Shown here in pieces: positions 43,604 to 56,000 of a stretch of DNA of 64,000 bases. This stretch comes from Stagonosporopsis chrysanthemi (lineage: Eukaryota > Ascomycota > Dothideomycetes > Pleosporales > Didymellaceae): contig JAFISE010000044.1 in assembly GCA_022560025.1 (NCBI GenBank), forward strand, positions 62,001 to 126,000. The letters are read 5' to 3'. The stretch's first letter is position 1. Every line of letters starts with the position of its first letter. Both the position numbers and the translations under genes were made by a program. The notes under the pieces were generated by a model that was not told where the DNA came from, did no database searches, and was given only the letters and a program-made list of their open reading frames with translations.

Positions 43604-44914
43604 TCACCTATCCCTCAACACCCTCAGTCTAGCCCCCATGCGCCTCCCGACCGGCGTCGCCAGCCACTCGTCAAACGTCTGCTCCGCGCCCCCCCTCTCG
43701 ACATGGCTATAATGCCACCTCCGCTGCTCCCAGCTCTCCCGGTCCAATTCATCCCTCAACAGCATCTCCAGCGCGCCGACCTCGGCGCCCTCCTGCTCGT
43801 TCTCCCACTCGCTGCTCTGCGCAATGTTCAGCCACCGCAGCCGCCCCAAGTACCGCTCGTCGATCAACGTATACAGATCCACGGCGGTGAAGCAGCGCGC
43901 GGGGTCGATGTTGGTCTGGCCCGAGGTGACGAGGGTGAGGGACTGCAGGGGGCGGGCGGCGGGCCAGCAGTCGCGGGACCAGTCTGCCGGCATGTGCGCG
44001 AAGCGGGAGTCGATGTAGTCGAGCGCGACGGTGAGGTGGGTGAGGTGGGGCAGCCACTCGAGGACCGAGTTGAGGCGGCCGTGCTTGGTGGCGGGCAGGT
44101 CGCGCAGCTCCACCGTCGTCAGCTGCGCCGAGAGGTTCTGCAGCAGCGGCCGGATCCCCGTGTGGTCTAGCCCGGGTGAGTGCGAGATGCTCAGGCTGTG
44201 CATCCCCGGCGGGAAGTGGTCGGGTTGGCGCAGCAGGTCCCAGAGGAACTTGCCGTAGATGCTGCCGGAGAGGCTGAGGTGTGCCAGTTTGGGCGGCCAG
44301 CGCACGTTGATGCTCAGGGCCCCTGCTTCGTCGCGCGTGGTGCAGCGGGGGAGATAGATGGCCTCGATGGCGCCCAGTCTGCGGAGCGTCTGCGCCAGCG
44401 ACTGGAAGCTGATGCATTCACTGACCAGGCTGAGGTCCAGGATACGCAGTTTCTCGCATTTCGACAGGCTGGCCCAGCAATTGACTGCGAAGCTGGCCTG
44501 CGGGGCAATGAAGACCTGCAGCCCTGCCTTGGTGCGGCCCAGCAGACGAGCGGTCGTGGATTTGGTGCCCTGGTGGATAATGTGCGAGAGGTCGAGGACG
44601 CGGACGAGGTGGGCGAGGTTCTGTTTCTTGATGTGCGCGAGGACCGAGGGGCAGATGGTGCGGACGAAGAGCTCGTAGGCGCGGCCGGTGAGGTAGGGCG
44701 AGTCGTAGAGCGGCTGGATCGCTACATCGTACCACTGTCTAGGACGTTCGCAATCAGCCGTCGTGAAGTCGGTAAGGGAAAGAGGCGCGACACACCTATT
44801 CACATAGCTGAAGTTTGCGAGCGTTGATTGCTTGGAGCGAATGTCCCACGCCTCTATGTAGGCCACGACTTCGAGTAGGATTTCATCGGGGAGATAGTTT
44901 GCGTGTACGGTCAT
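43604..44914 (-). CDS. F-box / leucine-rich-like protein
   Basis: Two exons, 44914-44796 and 44738-43604 (intron 57 nt, GTGTGT...CCTAG); 417 residues. The N-terminus NYLPDEILLEVVAYI is F-box-like and continues across the intron as VNRQWYDVAIQPLYDSPYL, the usual layout of fungal F-box proteins. The remainder has LRR-like segments (LRILDLSLV, KLAHLSLSGS, MHSLSISHSPGLDHTGI, LTTVELRDLP). F-box proteins recruit substrates to SCF ubiquitin ligases; the target is unknown. Confidence 0.72.
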   Translation of the reverse strand: MTVHANYLPDEILLEVVAYIEAWDIRSKQSTLANFSYVNRCVAPLSLTDFTTADCERPRQWYDVAIQPLYDSPYLTGRAYELFVRTICPSVLAHIKKQNLAHLVRVLDLSHIIHQGTKSTTARLLGRTKAGLQVFIAPQASFAVNCWASLSKCEKLRILDLSLVSECISFQSLAQTLRRLGAIEAIYLPRCTTRDEAGALSINVRWPPKLAHLSLSGSIYGKFLWDLLRQPDHFPPGMHSLSISHSPGLDHTGIRPLLQNLSAQLTTVELRDLPATKHGRLNSVLEWLPHLTHLTVALDYIDSRFAHMPADWSRDCWPAARPLQSLTLVTSGQTNIDPARCFTAVDLYTLIDERYLGRLRWLNIAQSSEWENEQEGAEVGALEMLLRDELDRESWEQRRWHYSHVERGGAEQTFDEWLATPVGRRMGARLRVLRDR

Positions 44915-45333
44915 AGAATGTTGTCTGGGAAGTTGCTTGCAAAGCGACTATCGGTATCCAAAAGTCGCGTGGTAGAGGCGTTCGCCGCATGGATCAATGG
45001 AGAATGACGTTCTGTCTCCCCTCCACTACGCTAACTCCGCATAAGTCCGATTCTCACCAGAAAAGTTGAAAGACGTAGCACGCGCACGTAAAGATAGGGC
45101 AATACGTCGCTACTGTACAGACATACCGAGAATTTTGTTGCAAAGTAGAGAACGTCGAGGACTCCATCACGATATTATCTTCACAAATCTTCACGGCGGC
45201 ACTGGGACAATATGAGGGACAGTATGTGATGTACATTCGTTCATTCATTTTCATTCTAGCGCCAGCTCTTGGTGCTGGTCTCCTGGATCCAAGCAGCGCA
45301 AGTCCTGTTAACCCTACAGTCCACTAACACTGT
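44915..45333. other. Intergenic upstream of the F-box gene
   Basis: 419 bp, AT-rich from 45055 to 45250. It holds the F-box promoter and the 3' end of DPS1. No other gene seen. Confidence 0.4.
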
Positions 45334-47115
45334 TTATGGCGCAACCCTCTGAGGGTCACGAGGGAACAAACTGCACATGCGAATGTTAGGCAGCCCAAGC
45401 CAGAACTGAACAATCCTCTCCAGACCGAAGCCTCCTCCAGCGTGGGGCGGGCAGCCATATCGGAAGCAGTCAACGTAGTCCTTGGTGCCGGCGCCGTTGG
45501 GGTCGATCGGGGGGTCGTGAGAGCGCATCTGTTTCGATAGCAGCTCAGGGTCGTGGATACGCTGGGCACCAGAGCAGATCTCCTGACCGCGCATCATGAA
45601 GTCGTACGAGTTCGAGAGCTTAGGGTCGTGGGGCGAGGGCATTGTGTACGCAGGGCGGATGTCGATCGGAAACTGGTCGAGGACGTAGAAGTCGGTGTTG
45701 TACTTCTCGAGGACGAGACGGCCGAGGTGCTTTTCCTGGGGGGTGCTGCGTACTGTCAGACTAATTATCGCGTATAAGCTTCGGTGAGTACTTACCTCAA
45801 GTCGTCGTAGTCGCCGAGAGTCTCGCCAGCCTCGCGCAGCATCTTGATACCCTCAGTAAACGGAATCCTGGGAACTTTGCCAGACTCTGGCAGCTTGAAG
45901 TTGTCAACGTGGTAGACGCCACGGACGAGATCGGTCTCTCGCTTGTACCGTACGTTAAGCTCGTTGAAGATATACAGCATGAGGTCCTCAAGGACACCCA
46001 TGACCTCGTGGTAGTGCTCCTGGAACTCCATCTCAAGATCGAGACCAGTGAACTCCGTCAAATGGCGAGCAGTGTTGGAGTTTTCCGCGCGGAAAACGGG
46101 TCCGATCTCCATGACCTTCTGGAAGCGCGAAGCAATCAACATCTGCTTGTAGAACTGGGGCGATTGTGCGAGGTAGGCCTGGCGATCAAAGTACTTCAGC
46201 TCGAAGACATTGGCACCGCCTTCCGAAGCAGCACCCAAGATCTTGGGCGTCTGAACAAGCGTGAAGCCTTTCTTTGAGAGGAATTCTTGGAAGATGGCGC
46301 AGACACCGCTCTTGATGACGAAAATGGACTGGTTGATCTTTGCCCTCAAGTCGATCGTCCTGTTGTTGAGCCTGGTGTTGAGACTGACAAGCGGTCGCTC
46401 GCCGCCCTCCTCTTTCTGCTCGTCTTTCTGTTCCTCCCCAGGAGCGGCCTCAGCTGGCAGCGGCCTCTCCGCATCGTCGACCTGCAACGGCAGGGGTACT
46501 TCGGCCTTGGCCTCGATGAACACCTTCTTGATGTGAATCTCAAAGTCCTGGATGGAGGCACTCTTGATGGGCTCGGGAGCCTTCTTGACCAGTCCGGTGA
46601 CTACGATAGTGCTCTCGGTGCTGATGGTACCACAGAACTTGACCATCTGCTTGCTCAGCTTGTCGCTGGCCGCAATGACAGCCTGGATGGTGCTGAGGTT
46701 CTGGCGCAAATTCAGGAAAGCCAGCTTCGCCGACTGACTGCGTGCACCCTCAACCCAGCAGCGGAAGGTAATCTCCTTGTCGACGTGGTCGGCAACATCC
46801 TCGAGGTTCACGCGCGCGATGCCCGTGGGCTTGAAGTCCTTCGAGCCGGTAAGAGGGAGCTCGCCGTACGAGTCTTTGGAGACATCTTCGGCGTCGGCAG
46901 CCTCCTTCTTGGTGCGGTCGGCGAGTTCGCGAGCCTTTGCTGCAGCCTTCTTCTCTGCCTGGTCGGAGAGTTAGTCACAGGTTCAGTCGCGCGAGCACAC
47001 TCAATAGACCAACCTTCTCCTTCTCCTTCTGCGCCTTCTTCAAGGCGTTCTTGGAGGGTGCCTCACCCTGTGGGGCCTCGGCGGGAGCTGCAGCAGGTGG
47101 TGGTGCGTCACTCAT
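45334..47115 (-). CDS. DPS1: Aspartyl-tRNA synthetase, cytosolic
   Basis: Three exons: 47115-47014, 46958-45796 and 45745-45334; 558 residues, close to yeast Dps1. A Lys/Ala-rich N-terminal extension (KNALKKAQKEKEKAEKKAAA) can bind tRNA. The OB-fold anticodon domain follows (ITFRCWVEGARSQSAKLAFL, LRQNLSTIQAV). The class II core has FRAENSNTARHLTEFTGLD (motif 2) and GGFGLERIVQFWLGL (motif 3). An acidic insertion EEQKDEQKEEGGE sits between domains. It charges tRNA-Asp in the cytoplasm. Confidence 0.95.
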
Positions 47116-47513
47116 GGTGCAATTGGTGGGGTTGTGGAAAAGATGTGGTGTCGTACCCTTGGGAAATTACTGGAAGTCCGCGCCCGAGGGGTACTTGTGC
47201 CCCGCCCCACCGCGTCATACGAGGAAGACTGAGTCAGGCACGAGCACCAGCATGAGCAAGAGGTTTTGACACTTCAGTCCCTGGATTTGAAAGGCCGCAA
47301 TTACAATTACAAGATACTACAGTGGGTATCAAAAGAAATGAACCCTGAAACCGTCATGCTTTCGCTCATTGTGTTGATGCCCATGCTATGCCTGTGCCAG
47401 CCGTCAAGTCATTGAAAACACATGCCTTCACGCCGACCCCGTCCGAATGCAAAGACAGCACTTCTGTATCACAGAATGCGCTGCATAACGCCATAAGAAA
47501 GAAATGCACCCCT
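47116..47513. other. Intergenic, DPS1 promoter and KOG1 3' end
   Basis: 398 bp; the DPS1 promoter lies next to 47116 and the KOG1 3' end next to 47513. No other gene seen. Confidence 0.4.
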
Positions 47514-50500
47514 TCAGCCATGTATCGACGCACGACTCGAAGCAACGGCACCACCCTCCCACAAGCGTACAGTCTTCATTGTAGGATTCTTAGGCTCGTG
47601 GCACGAGAAGATGTTGACGTGGTTGTCGTGCAGGGCAGCGGCGGCGATCATGAGTCGGTGCGGGTGGAACGCGGTAGTTGTGATAGGTGCAGACCGGTCG
47701 CGGAGGAAGCCAGAGTAAGGCTCGAAGTTTGAGACTGGCTTTCCGTTGTTGATGTTGAAGATCTTCACGCGGTGCTTCTGAGTTCCACTGCGACTGTCAG
47801 CGATAATGGCCAATCCCCAGATTTGACCTTGACTTACGTTGCAAAGACTGGCGCATGTTCATGGACGCTGAGCGTACGCAAGTGGTCACTCGTCGCTTGT
47901 ATGGTCTTGACACTGCGATCCATCCTGATGTCCCACAGCTTGACCTCTCCGCTTCGACAGCCACTCACTAGCTCTCGCTGCCCACCGCGCTGCAAGTGTA
48001 CGTTTGTGATCCACTGCTTGTGTTCTTTCCACACCTTAACCATGGCCGTTGCAGGCTTCTGGCGCTGGTCGTATACGCGGATAGCTCCGTCGCCAAACCC
48101 TGCCACGAAGACATCGCCTTCCACTTGATCGGAGGTCAACGACGTGATGCAAGAACCTGACCGGGCGGGGATATCCTGTAACAGATCAGTTGCTAGAAGT
48201 GAGCGAACGATGACGGGCAACTTACGCTAACGCAAACTTCTGTACCTGCGTTCCAGACTCGAATCACTTTGACGTCTCCAGCGACAAGTACAAGACCTCG
48301 GCCCTGCTGCCAGTCAAAGACAAGTCCTGCGTTCTTGTTACTGGCCACGAGATCAGTCAAAGCCCGGAAACCTGTAACCAGTTCCGTTTTTCCCTTGGTG
48401 TCGTAGTTGCGGAAAATTTTGATGACTCCGTCACCTGATCCAGTCATCAATAGTGCCTGATCATCCTCGTTGATGAATTTAACGTCTGTGATCTTCGAGT
48501 CCAGCGGGTTGCCATTGGAGAAGCAGTTGATTCTCCTCACGGTGTCTGAGTAGTCGATGACGTTGACTGTGTTCCCATTGTCGGTGACTACGAGATGGTC
48601 CTCGAACTGGTGGAAGGTCATCTTCATAGGTTGGCTCAGGTTGTCGAAGTAACCACGAGGGACATCCCAGCGGTTCGAGACTGCAACATCCTTCAGCGGC
48701 TGAGTTTCAGCAATGATCTTATCATTGCGATTTCGTCGCCAAAGTCGCCCATTGTAATCTGTGCTGCCTGGTTCGTCGGCTTCTGTGGGTTTCATCTGGG
48801 GTTCGCGGAAGTACTCGACAGACCATTCGAAAAAGACACTCTTGAGAGGAATGTGCGGCTTCTCCGAGAGCGTTCGGGGCCTGAAGCCTCTCGATTTTGG
48901 CTCTTCTTCGACACCTCTCTCAGGGGTGTCAGGACGTGTCTCCGTGATTGTCGTATCCGAGTCGTCCATCTTGCCCTTTGCAGTCGGTTTCTGGGGCGAG
49001 GTAGACGTATCTTGGCCAGTCCAGAGACTCTTGAGGGATGCCGTCGATTTGCGCATTCCTCCAAACAGCGACAAGTAGCTGGTCTCTTTAGATGGCGTTG
49101 GAGGAGTAGCGGCCATCTGCTGGAGTGGCTTCTCTTCCACCACACGACGGGCTGGGCGCGCCGCGGAGTTCTTCTTGAGTGTATTGTTGAAGTGCGGTTG
49201 CACGAATCGGCCTAGTGATGACTCTAGTAAAGCAACCAGAACGTAGTCCACGACTACCCCGGCATCCTTGGCAATCTCCGGGTACGGATCGACGGACATG
49301 ACCAGCATTTCCTTCCAGATAGCTGCGTAGACCGTGTTGTTTGAGCAGGCGTTCGCAGCGGCTGGGGCACCGCTCGTGGTTGCACGCATCTTCATGTACA
49401 GTCCGTCACCGTTCTTTTGCTCCATTCGAGCCGAAACATCGCTATCCATCTCTTCAGAGAAATGCTCGAATGCGGTGACAATGAACCGCGTCTTGTACCG
49501 TGCGATGAAAGTCGAGAAGAAGATGAGTAGCTCTCGACGAACCAAGCTGTTGCCATCTGTCGTCATGAGAAGGACTGTCGACGCAATAGACTCTTCGATG
49601 TTGGCGACCTGTGATGTGATGTCTCGGATCCCGAGGAAGGATGCCAGCGAGTGTAGCATGGCAGCGCGTACTTCAGCGACAGGATCCATTACCAATTCGC
49701 AGAGTCGCTCGTGTGCCATGCAACGGATGCCCACCCACTTTGCCTCTTCAAAGTCGACCCACAGCTTGCTTAGGCAAAGGCATGACCACTGTCTGAGCAG
49801 AGGATTTTGCATGTCCTTCAAGTGGTCCAAACAGCTCTCTACAAGCTCGGTACTCAATGAAGCACGTTGGCCCTGGTTGTAGTCCTTGCAGAACATGGAT
49901 ACGATGAACGCACACATGGCCCGGTGTTCACTTGCATTCTGGATTGGGATGCCTGAGTTCTTGTAAGGATGAAGACGCTCGAATTCGGGGAATGTAGACT
50001 TACCTGAACTGGGGTTGAAGATGTTGATGAAGTACTGATAGCCGTTGTCTTTGAGAAGGTCGGCTTGGCATGAGGAATCAACTGCAAGAATGCGAGCCCA
50101 GATGAAGACCATGACTGGCTTCAACTCGTTCGCTTGTGATTGGAGCAGCTTCAATACATAGGGGAATATGCCAATGCTGAGAGCAAGGTTAACAGCCCAG
50201 GGTCCATGGTCTAGGAAGCTTGACAAGAGGATGAGAGCGCGCAATCGATGGACCTGACTGAGAAGGACCTGCAACACGATGGGAAGCTGCTCTGGTATCC
50301 TTTGTTCGACCGCGCCTTGTGACAGGTACACCTCAAAAGCGGTGAGCTGCTCTGAGAAGAAATCCGAGTGCTTGTACAGATACTCCTTTTCGCCGCGCGC
50401 TTCAGCCTGCAGATCAGGCAGCTGAGCTAGGATCAGCTCAACAGCAAGATCCCAGCTCCGCCATAGAGGGTGGTCGTGAGTCTGTGGTATCTCAGGATGA

Positions 50501-51884
50501 GAGACTGGATTGCAGTGATAGACGCGCATGATTCGCTGTGCGAGCAGATAGTTGCGAAACAGGGCTGCTACCATTAGATCTTGGCGAAACAGCTTCTTGA
50601 AGAGCGGCTTCGACAGCGAGTTCCAAGCGATGGTGTCGGTGATGGCGGTGAAGATCCAGTTGAGTTCGCCGATGGGCGTTCTGCGTTCTGAGACCTTGCC
50701 TGGAATGTTGTGGGCGTCGCGTAAGCCGACCTTGCTAGGCAGGGGGTTCTGGAGTATGAAGAATCGCACAGCCATGGTGATGGGATCGGTCAGGCAGGAA
50801 GTGAAGACATCTGCAGGCAACTCTGGGTTTGTAGGCAACGACTCCCTCTCTTTACAGGCGGCCAGGTGGATGCAATCGCTAAAGTCGACGTACTCGACAT
50901 TCGGATCTCGCCGACGTGCCTCTTCAAATTCGGCTTGGTGCTTCTCTGCAAATCGGTTGAAGTTGTTGATGATAAGACCGGCGTCGGAGCAGTCGTAGAC
51001 GAAGAGGCTGGGAGCACCAATCCAGCTCTGCAGGTCGTACAGCGAGAGTGGGATGTACTGAGTATAGTTCCTATTGAACACCCAAATCTCTCCACTAGAG
51101 GTGGGTTTGGGGACGCCATGGCCGTTGTAGTGGAACAGGACGCGCTCGTTCCTCGCGTTTCGTCGAAGTGTGGAAGCGTACTTTCTCGTCTCTTCGGTCG
51201 TGGGGTCAAGCAAGAGCTTGTATCGGGTGCGCATGCTCAGCTGCTCGTACTGTGTCTGCAGAGCTTTGCCGATCTGGTTCATTGGTGTGTGGCCTGGAGT
51301 CTGCGAGGTGACTGTGGGGTCTATCCAGCACTCCTCTTTGGCACAAGGGTTGGTCTTGATGACATCTGGAGGGTCGACGCCGATGTTCAGGCAAAGAGCG
51401 AGCACAGCGGAGACGGTCTTCAGGCGATCTCTCATGCGCCACTCCTGTACGGCTGTTGTGCCGAGTTCGCCCTTTGGATGACCGCCCGATTCGTGTTTCT
51501 TGTCGGTGTAGTACATGAAGAAGTTCTGTGGCAGGTGGTCAGCGAAGCGAGCAGGCAGGCAAGCTCGACTCAACACACCGAGGTGAGCATGTTGCTGTAC
51601 TCCTCCGAGTTCAATTGGTCGTCCCAGCCATGGCGAATCTTGAAGTGGCCGTCAACGCTGTTGTCGTCGGCGGGTTCCTGCGGCTGGGCGGGCAGTCGAG
51701 GGCCAAAGTCGCTCTTTGCACGCGCCAGGCTGGGGCGGTGAGAGCTGGAGGCGCTCAGGCTGGGGCGAGCCAGCGAGGTGGGCGAGTGCACGTCGAGGTG
51801 AGAGGAGCTGGGCCGTGACGAGGTTGTGTCCTGCGAGGGCCGGGCCTCTCGCGGGGCCGAGGACGCTGGCGCGGGGCTGTCCAT
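47514..51884 (-). CDS. KOG1: TORC1 subunit KOG1 (raptor)
   Basis: Four exons: 51884-51579, 51525-48226, 48175-47838 and 47793-47514; 1407 residues with introns of 44-53 nt. The raptor N-terminal caspase-like domain begins about residue 100 (WRMRDRLKTVSAVLALCLNI, RNERVLFHYNGHGVPKPT, EIWVFNRNYTQYIPLSLYDL, LFVYDCSDAG). HEAT-repeat sequence occupies the middle. Seven WD40-type repeats end the protein (about 1010-1395), where the three introns near the 3' end fall. A Ser/Pro-rich N-terminal leader contains possible phosphorylation sites. KOG1 presents substrates to TOR kinase in nutrient signalling at the vacuole. Divergent from TEA1 over 1.2 kb. Confidence 0.95.
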
Positions 51885-52240
51885 GGCGGCGGATGTGTGT
51901 GGGAGGAGTGGTTGGGGCGAGGCGGAGGCTGTTCTCACGGCGAGCGCGAGCGTGAGCGTGAGCGTGAGGTGACGGAGCTCGCAGCAGCGCACATGTCGCA
52001 GGAGCGGGGCGGCAGGTGTGCGCTGGAGGGGAGCGCAGCGGGGAGCAGGGCGGCGAGAGAAGCTCTGTGCGGGAGCGCAGGAGCAGCGTGCAGCTGGCTG
52101 TTACAGTATGCCGTCGTCCACAGCGTGACGGCTCAAGATGCGGGCGCACAAGCTTCGAGGCGGATGCAAGTCACCGCGGCGCTAGAGTGCAATCGGCCGC
52201 GGTCAAGAGCGCGAGAGAGTGGATCGGCGCCAAGCCGCAC

Positions 52241-52294
52241 TGCAGACTGTAGACTGTAGACTGCAGACTGTGGACTGTAGACTGTAGACTGTAC
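52241..52294. repeat. 7-bp tandem repeat (ACTGTAG)
   Basis: Seven to eight imperfect copies of ACTGTAG, with ACTGCAG and ACTGTGG variants, in the KOG1/TEA1 intergenic region. Confidence 0.85.
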
Positions 52295-52407
52295 ATACAC
52301 AGTACCTAGTAGACAGGTGCTGCAGCAATCGCCCGGTGATGGCTGTGCACGTCGCACGTCTGCAAACCCTCCAACTCGGTGACCGACTGCTCTCTGGCGC
52401 GCCGCTG

Positions 52408-52460
52408 CATACACATAGGTACATACATACACACACACACATACACACATACACACATGC
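52408..52460. repeat. CA-rich microsatellite
   Basis: A tract of ACAT and ACACACACAC units, likely variable in length. Confidence 0.85.
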
Positions 52461-53069
52461 TACATAGTACGCCTGCGTGCTGAAATGCTCCGTCCGCCCT
52501 GCACCAGCAGTCCAATCACCGGCCGTGGGCGCCATCCCTGTCGCGCGGCGTCTCAGGGGGACCGCGCCGCGAGCGCTGTGAATGCTGCAGTGGCCAGCGG
52601 CTCCTGTGATTGATGCTCCACGCTCTGCGCGGCCTCGCCTCCTGCCACCGCTGTCTCTGCCGTCTGTCGTCTGTCGCCATCTGCCGTTGAGTACGTGCTG
52701 TGCGCTCCGTCTTGCTGCCCCCGTCTGCCCCTTCGCCGAACCGCCAAGGGCTGTCCGACGCAGTGATCCGCACGGCCACACGTTGCGGCGCCCGACATTC
52801 CCATAGTCTGGCGAACCACTCCTGGTGCTCCTCGACGCCCTCCCGACATGCGCACGTCGCCCCGCGAGCGCCCGTAACTCCCTCCTGTAGCGCCTGCCCG
52901 CCTGCCCGCCTGCCCGCCGACCGCCTCCCCAGCTGCGCTCCGCACTAGACGTAGCCCGCCCGCACTCTCCCCAGACCGCTGCCCGCCCCCGTGTAGACTG
53001 CAGACCGAATGCGTGCGTGACCGGCACCCGCTGCCATTGCAACGTCCCCACGGCTCCAGAGCCGGCGCC

Positions 53070-56000
53070 ATGTCGTTTCTGTTTGGCAAGAAGAGCAAGC
53101 ACCAGGGCAGCAACGCACTGCCCCCGGCCGCGCGCGACATCACCTCGTCGAGTGGCCCACCCGGCCCCCAGGGCGCGTCGCTCAATGGGCCCCCGCGTGA
53201 AAAAGATGGCCCTCGCCCGGCGCCCCTGCCGCAGTCGCAGTCGCAGCCACAGCCGCAGCCGCAGCCGCAGCCGCAGTCCCAGTCGCAGTCGCAGTCGCGC
53301 TCGACCACTTCCACCCCGAGTGGGAGCGTGAACAATTCCCTGAGCTCGCTGCAGGGCCGCGACGGCCAGCCTCTTGTGCCCGAACCCAAGGCTTTGCGCG
53401 AACGAGCAGGGTCCAATGAACAGGTGCGCCGCGCCCTTGCCGAACTCACGCTGTGAACCTGAACCTGAACCTGAACATATACTGACAAATAATTCCAGGG
53501 CGCGCTTCAGAACTCCAGGCCACCCGGGCCTCCCCAGGAATCCCCCTACCCGTGGTCCTCTCGCCGTTTAAACTTCACTGCCGGCAACCCCTTCCCACGC
53601 TACGGCGCTGCGATCAACTCAGTCGCCTCCAAAGATGGCGTCATCTACATCATGGGAGGTCTGGTTGGCGGCGCGACAGTCAAGGGCGACCTCTGGCTCA
53701 CGGAGATGGGCAACGGCAGCATGGCATGCTACCCAATCTCCACCACCGGAGACGGCCCGGGACCCCGTGTAGGACACGCCAGTCTGTTGGTTGGCAATGC
53801 ATTCATCGTTTTTGGCGGAGACACAAAATTGGCGGACAATGACGATTTGGATGATACCCTTTACCTTTTGAATACCTGTAAGTCAACCGCCCTGTCCGCA
53901 ACCTTGCTTCGACTGACACCGTGGCAGCCACCAAGCATTGGTCGCGCGCACTGCCCCAGGGACCCCGCCCCACCGGACGTTACGGCCATACGCTGAATAT
54001 TTTGGGCTCGAAGATATACATCTTTGGCGGTCAGGTCGAAGGTTTCTTCTTCAACGACCTTGTGGCCTTTGATCTCAACTCTCTTCAGTCCTCGGCCAGC
54101 CGCTGGGAAGTACTCCTGCCAAACACAAAGGACCAGGCTTCGCCGCAGGGCCACTCGCCGCCAGCTCGCACCAACCACTCGGTAGTAACGTGGCAGGACA
54201 GGCTCTATCTCTTTGGCGGCACCGACGGCGTTACCTGGTTCAACGATGTTTGGACTTACGACCCCCGTTCGAACACTTGGACGGAGCTTGATTGCATTGG
54301 ATACATTCCAGTAGCCCGCGAAGGACATTCGGCTGCTCTTGTCAACGACACCATGTACGTCTTTGGTGGTCGCACACAAGAGGGCGTTGATCTTGGAGAC
54401 CTTGCCGCATTTCGCATATCCTCTCGACGCTGGTACATGTTCCAGAACATGGGACACTCCCCCTCTGCTCGCTCAGGTCACAGTATGACTGCGTTTGGGA
54501 AACACATCGTGACCCTTGCCGGCGAGCCCAGCTCTTCTGTGGCTGACAGGAACGAATTGAGCATGGCGTACATCCTGGACACATCAAAGATTAGGTATCC
54601 TCCTAATGAGAGCACGGCCCCACAACAGGCCATCAACACCCCCCGCAAGCTGAGTGCAGGTGAACGTAGCAACATTCCTCAGAGTAGAAATGGACCGCCG
54701 CCAAACCGAGAAAGCATGCTGCCTGGACCTCACCAGCAACTACAACAGCGGGGCCCAGAACCCCCCAACGGTGGGCCGGGCGGATCAAGGTTGCCTCGTG
54801 TCGTCGCTGGACAAGCACCATCTGGACCGCCACCTCTCCAGCAGCTTCCGCAACCAAGAATGAACGGCACCAGCCCTCAATCAATCCCAGTCTCGAGAAG
54901 CAAAACACCGCCTACGAAAGTGGAGCGGCCTCTTGGTCCTTCCGTCGACACCGAGGCAGCTCCTTCTCTCGACAGAGAGAATCTTTCGCCGACACCCAGA
55001 GACAGCCCGTCTGGTGCTGACCTCCAGCGCAAAGGTTCCGACGCCGTCAGCCAGCGCACACACAAGGAGAGTGTTGACACAACTCGCTCTGGCAGTCTCA
55101 CATCACGCAACACGTCGAGGCAGCAGTTACATAGGCAGCAGCCTTCCCATGACACGATAGCCAGCATCGAGCAGGAAACCCCCAGACGATCGGTTGAAAC
55201 CCCACAACAACGCGCCTTGAGCCGAGAAGCCGAACATCGACAAGTCGACAGTGGCTTAGGCGCTTCGCCCGCGATGGCTCACGTCAACGAGGACGTGGTT
55301 CGCGAGCTTGACACTGCAAAAAGTCGCAATGCATGGTACGCCTCCGAGCTTGCATTAGCACGCAAAGCTGGCTACAATCCCGCCAACTCGACGAGCCCGA
55401 TGTTTGATGAGCGATCTGCAGACAACTTCCAAGATGAGGATCGTCCGCTGCTCGAGGCTCTCCTCAAGATGAAGGCCGAGGTGGACCGTGTGCAGACTTC
55501 AATCAAGACGCAAGGGGAGGATGCCGCAAAGCGGATTGCCGAAGTCGAACGACAGCGAGATGCTGCCATCGGCGAAGCTATCTATGCAAAGACCAAGCTG
55601 GCAGCTCACGGGGGCGCCAGTCAAGCCGGTACTCCACAGCCCGATGCCAATCGCAATACAGACACGCCTGATCTTGATCGCATGAACGACATTAGTCGAC
55701 GACTGGCTGCTTCTCTGGCAGCCCAGACAGAATTGAACGTCTTGGTCGGGAAGCTGACTCATGAAATCGAAGCCGAGAAGAAGGCCAAGCAACTAGCCGA
55801 TGAGACCGCAGAAGCTGCCCAAGCACGGGTCCAGGAGCTGGACTCGACTCGACAGAAAGCGGCCGCCGAATCCGAGAGTCTGCGAGCAGAGCTACACGAG
55901 GCGCAACGCGTAGCAAGAGAAGTGTCTGTTAACGCAGCGGAGGCCGAAACATCCTCCCGCCTCCTTGCCGTGGACAAAGAAGAGCTGAGTGGCAAGGTCG

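Larger units (their letters stand above)
51885..53069. other. Divergent upstream region, KOG1 / TEA1
   Basis: About 1.2 kb, GC-rich and repeat-laden: GAGCGTGAGCGTGAG-type runs near 51930-51970, a 7-bp repeat at 52241-52294, a CA-rich tract at 52408-52460 and GCCTGCCCGCCTGCCCGCC at about 52898-52918. Long ORFs across it on both strands are composition artefacts. It probably holds long 5' leaders of both genes. Confidence 0.5.

Noticed and set aside
52203..53488. Long minus-strand ORFs upstream of TEA1
   Set aside because: They arise from GC-rich, repeat-laden sequence and overlap the TEA1 start; translations are Arg/Gly low complexity.
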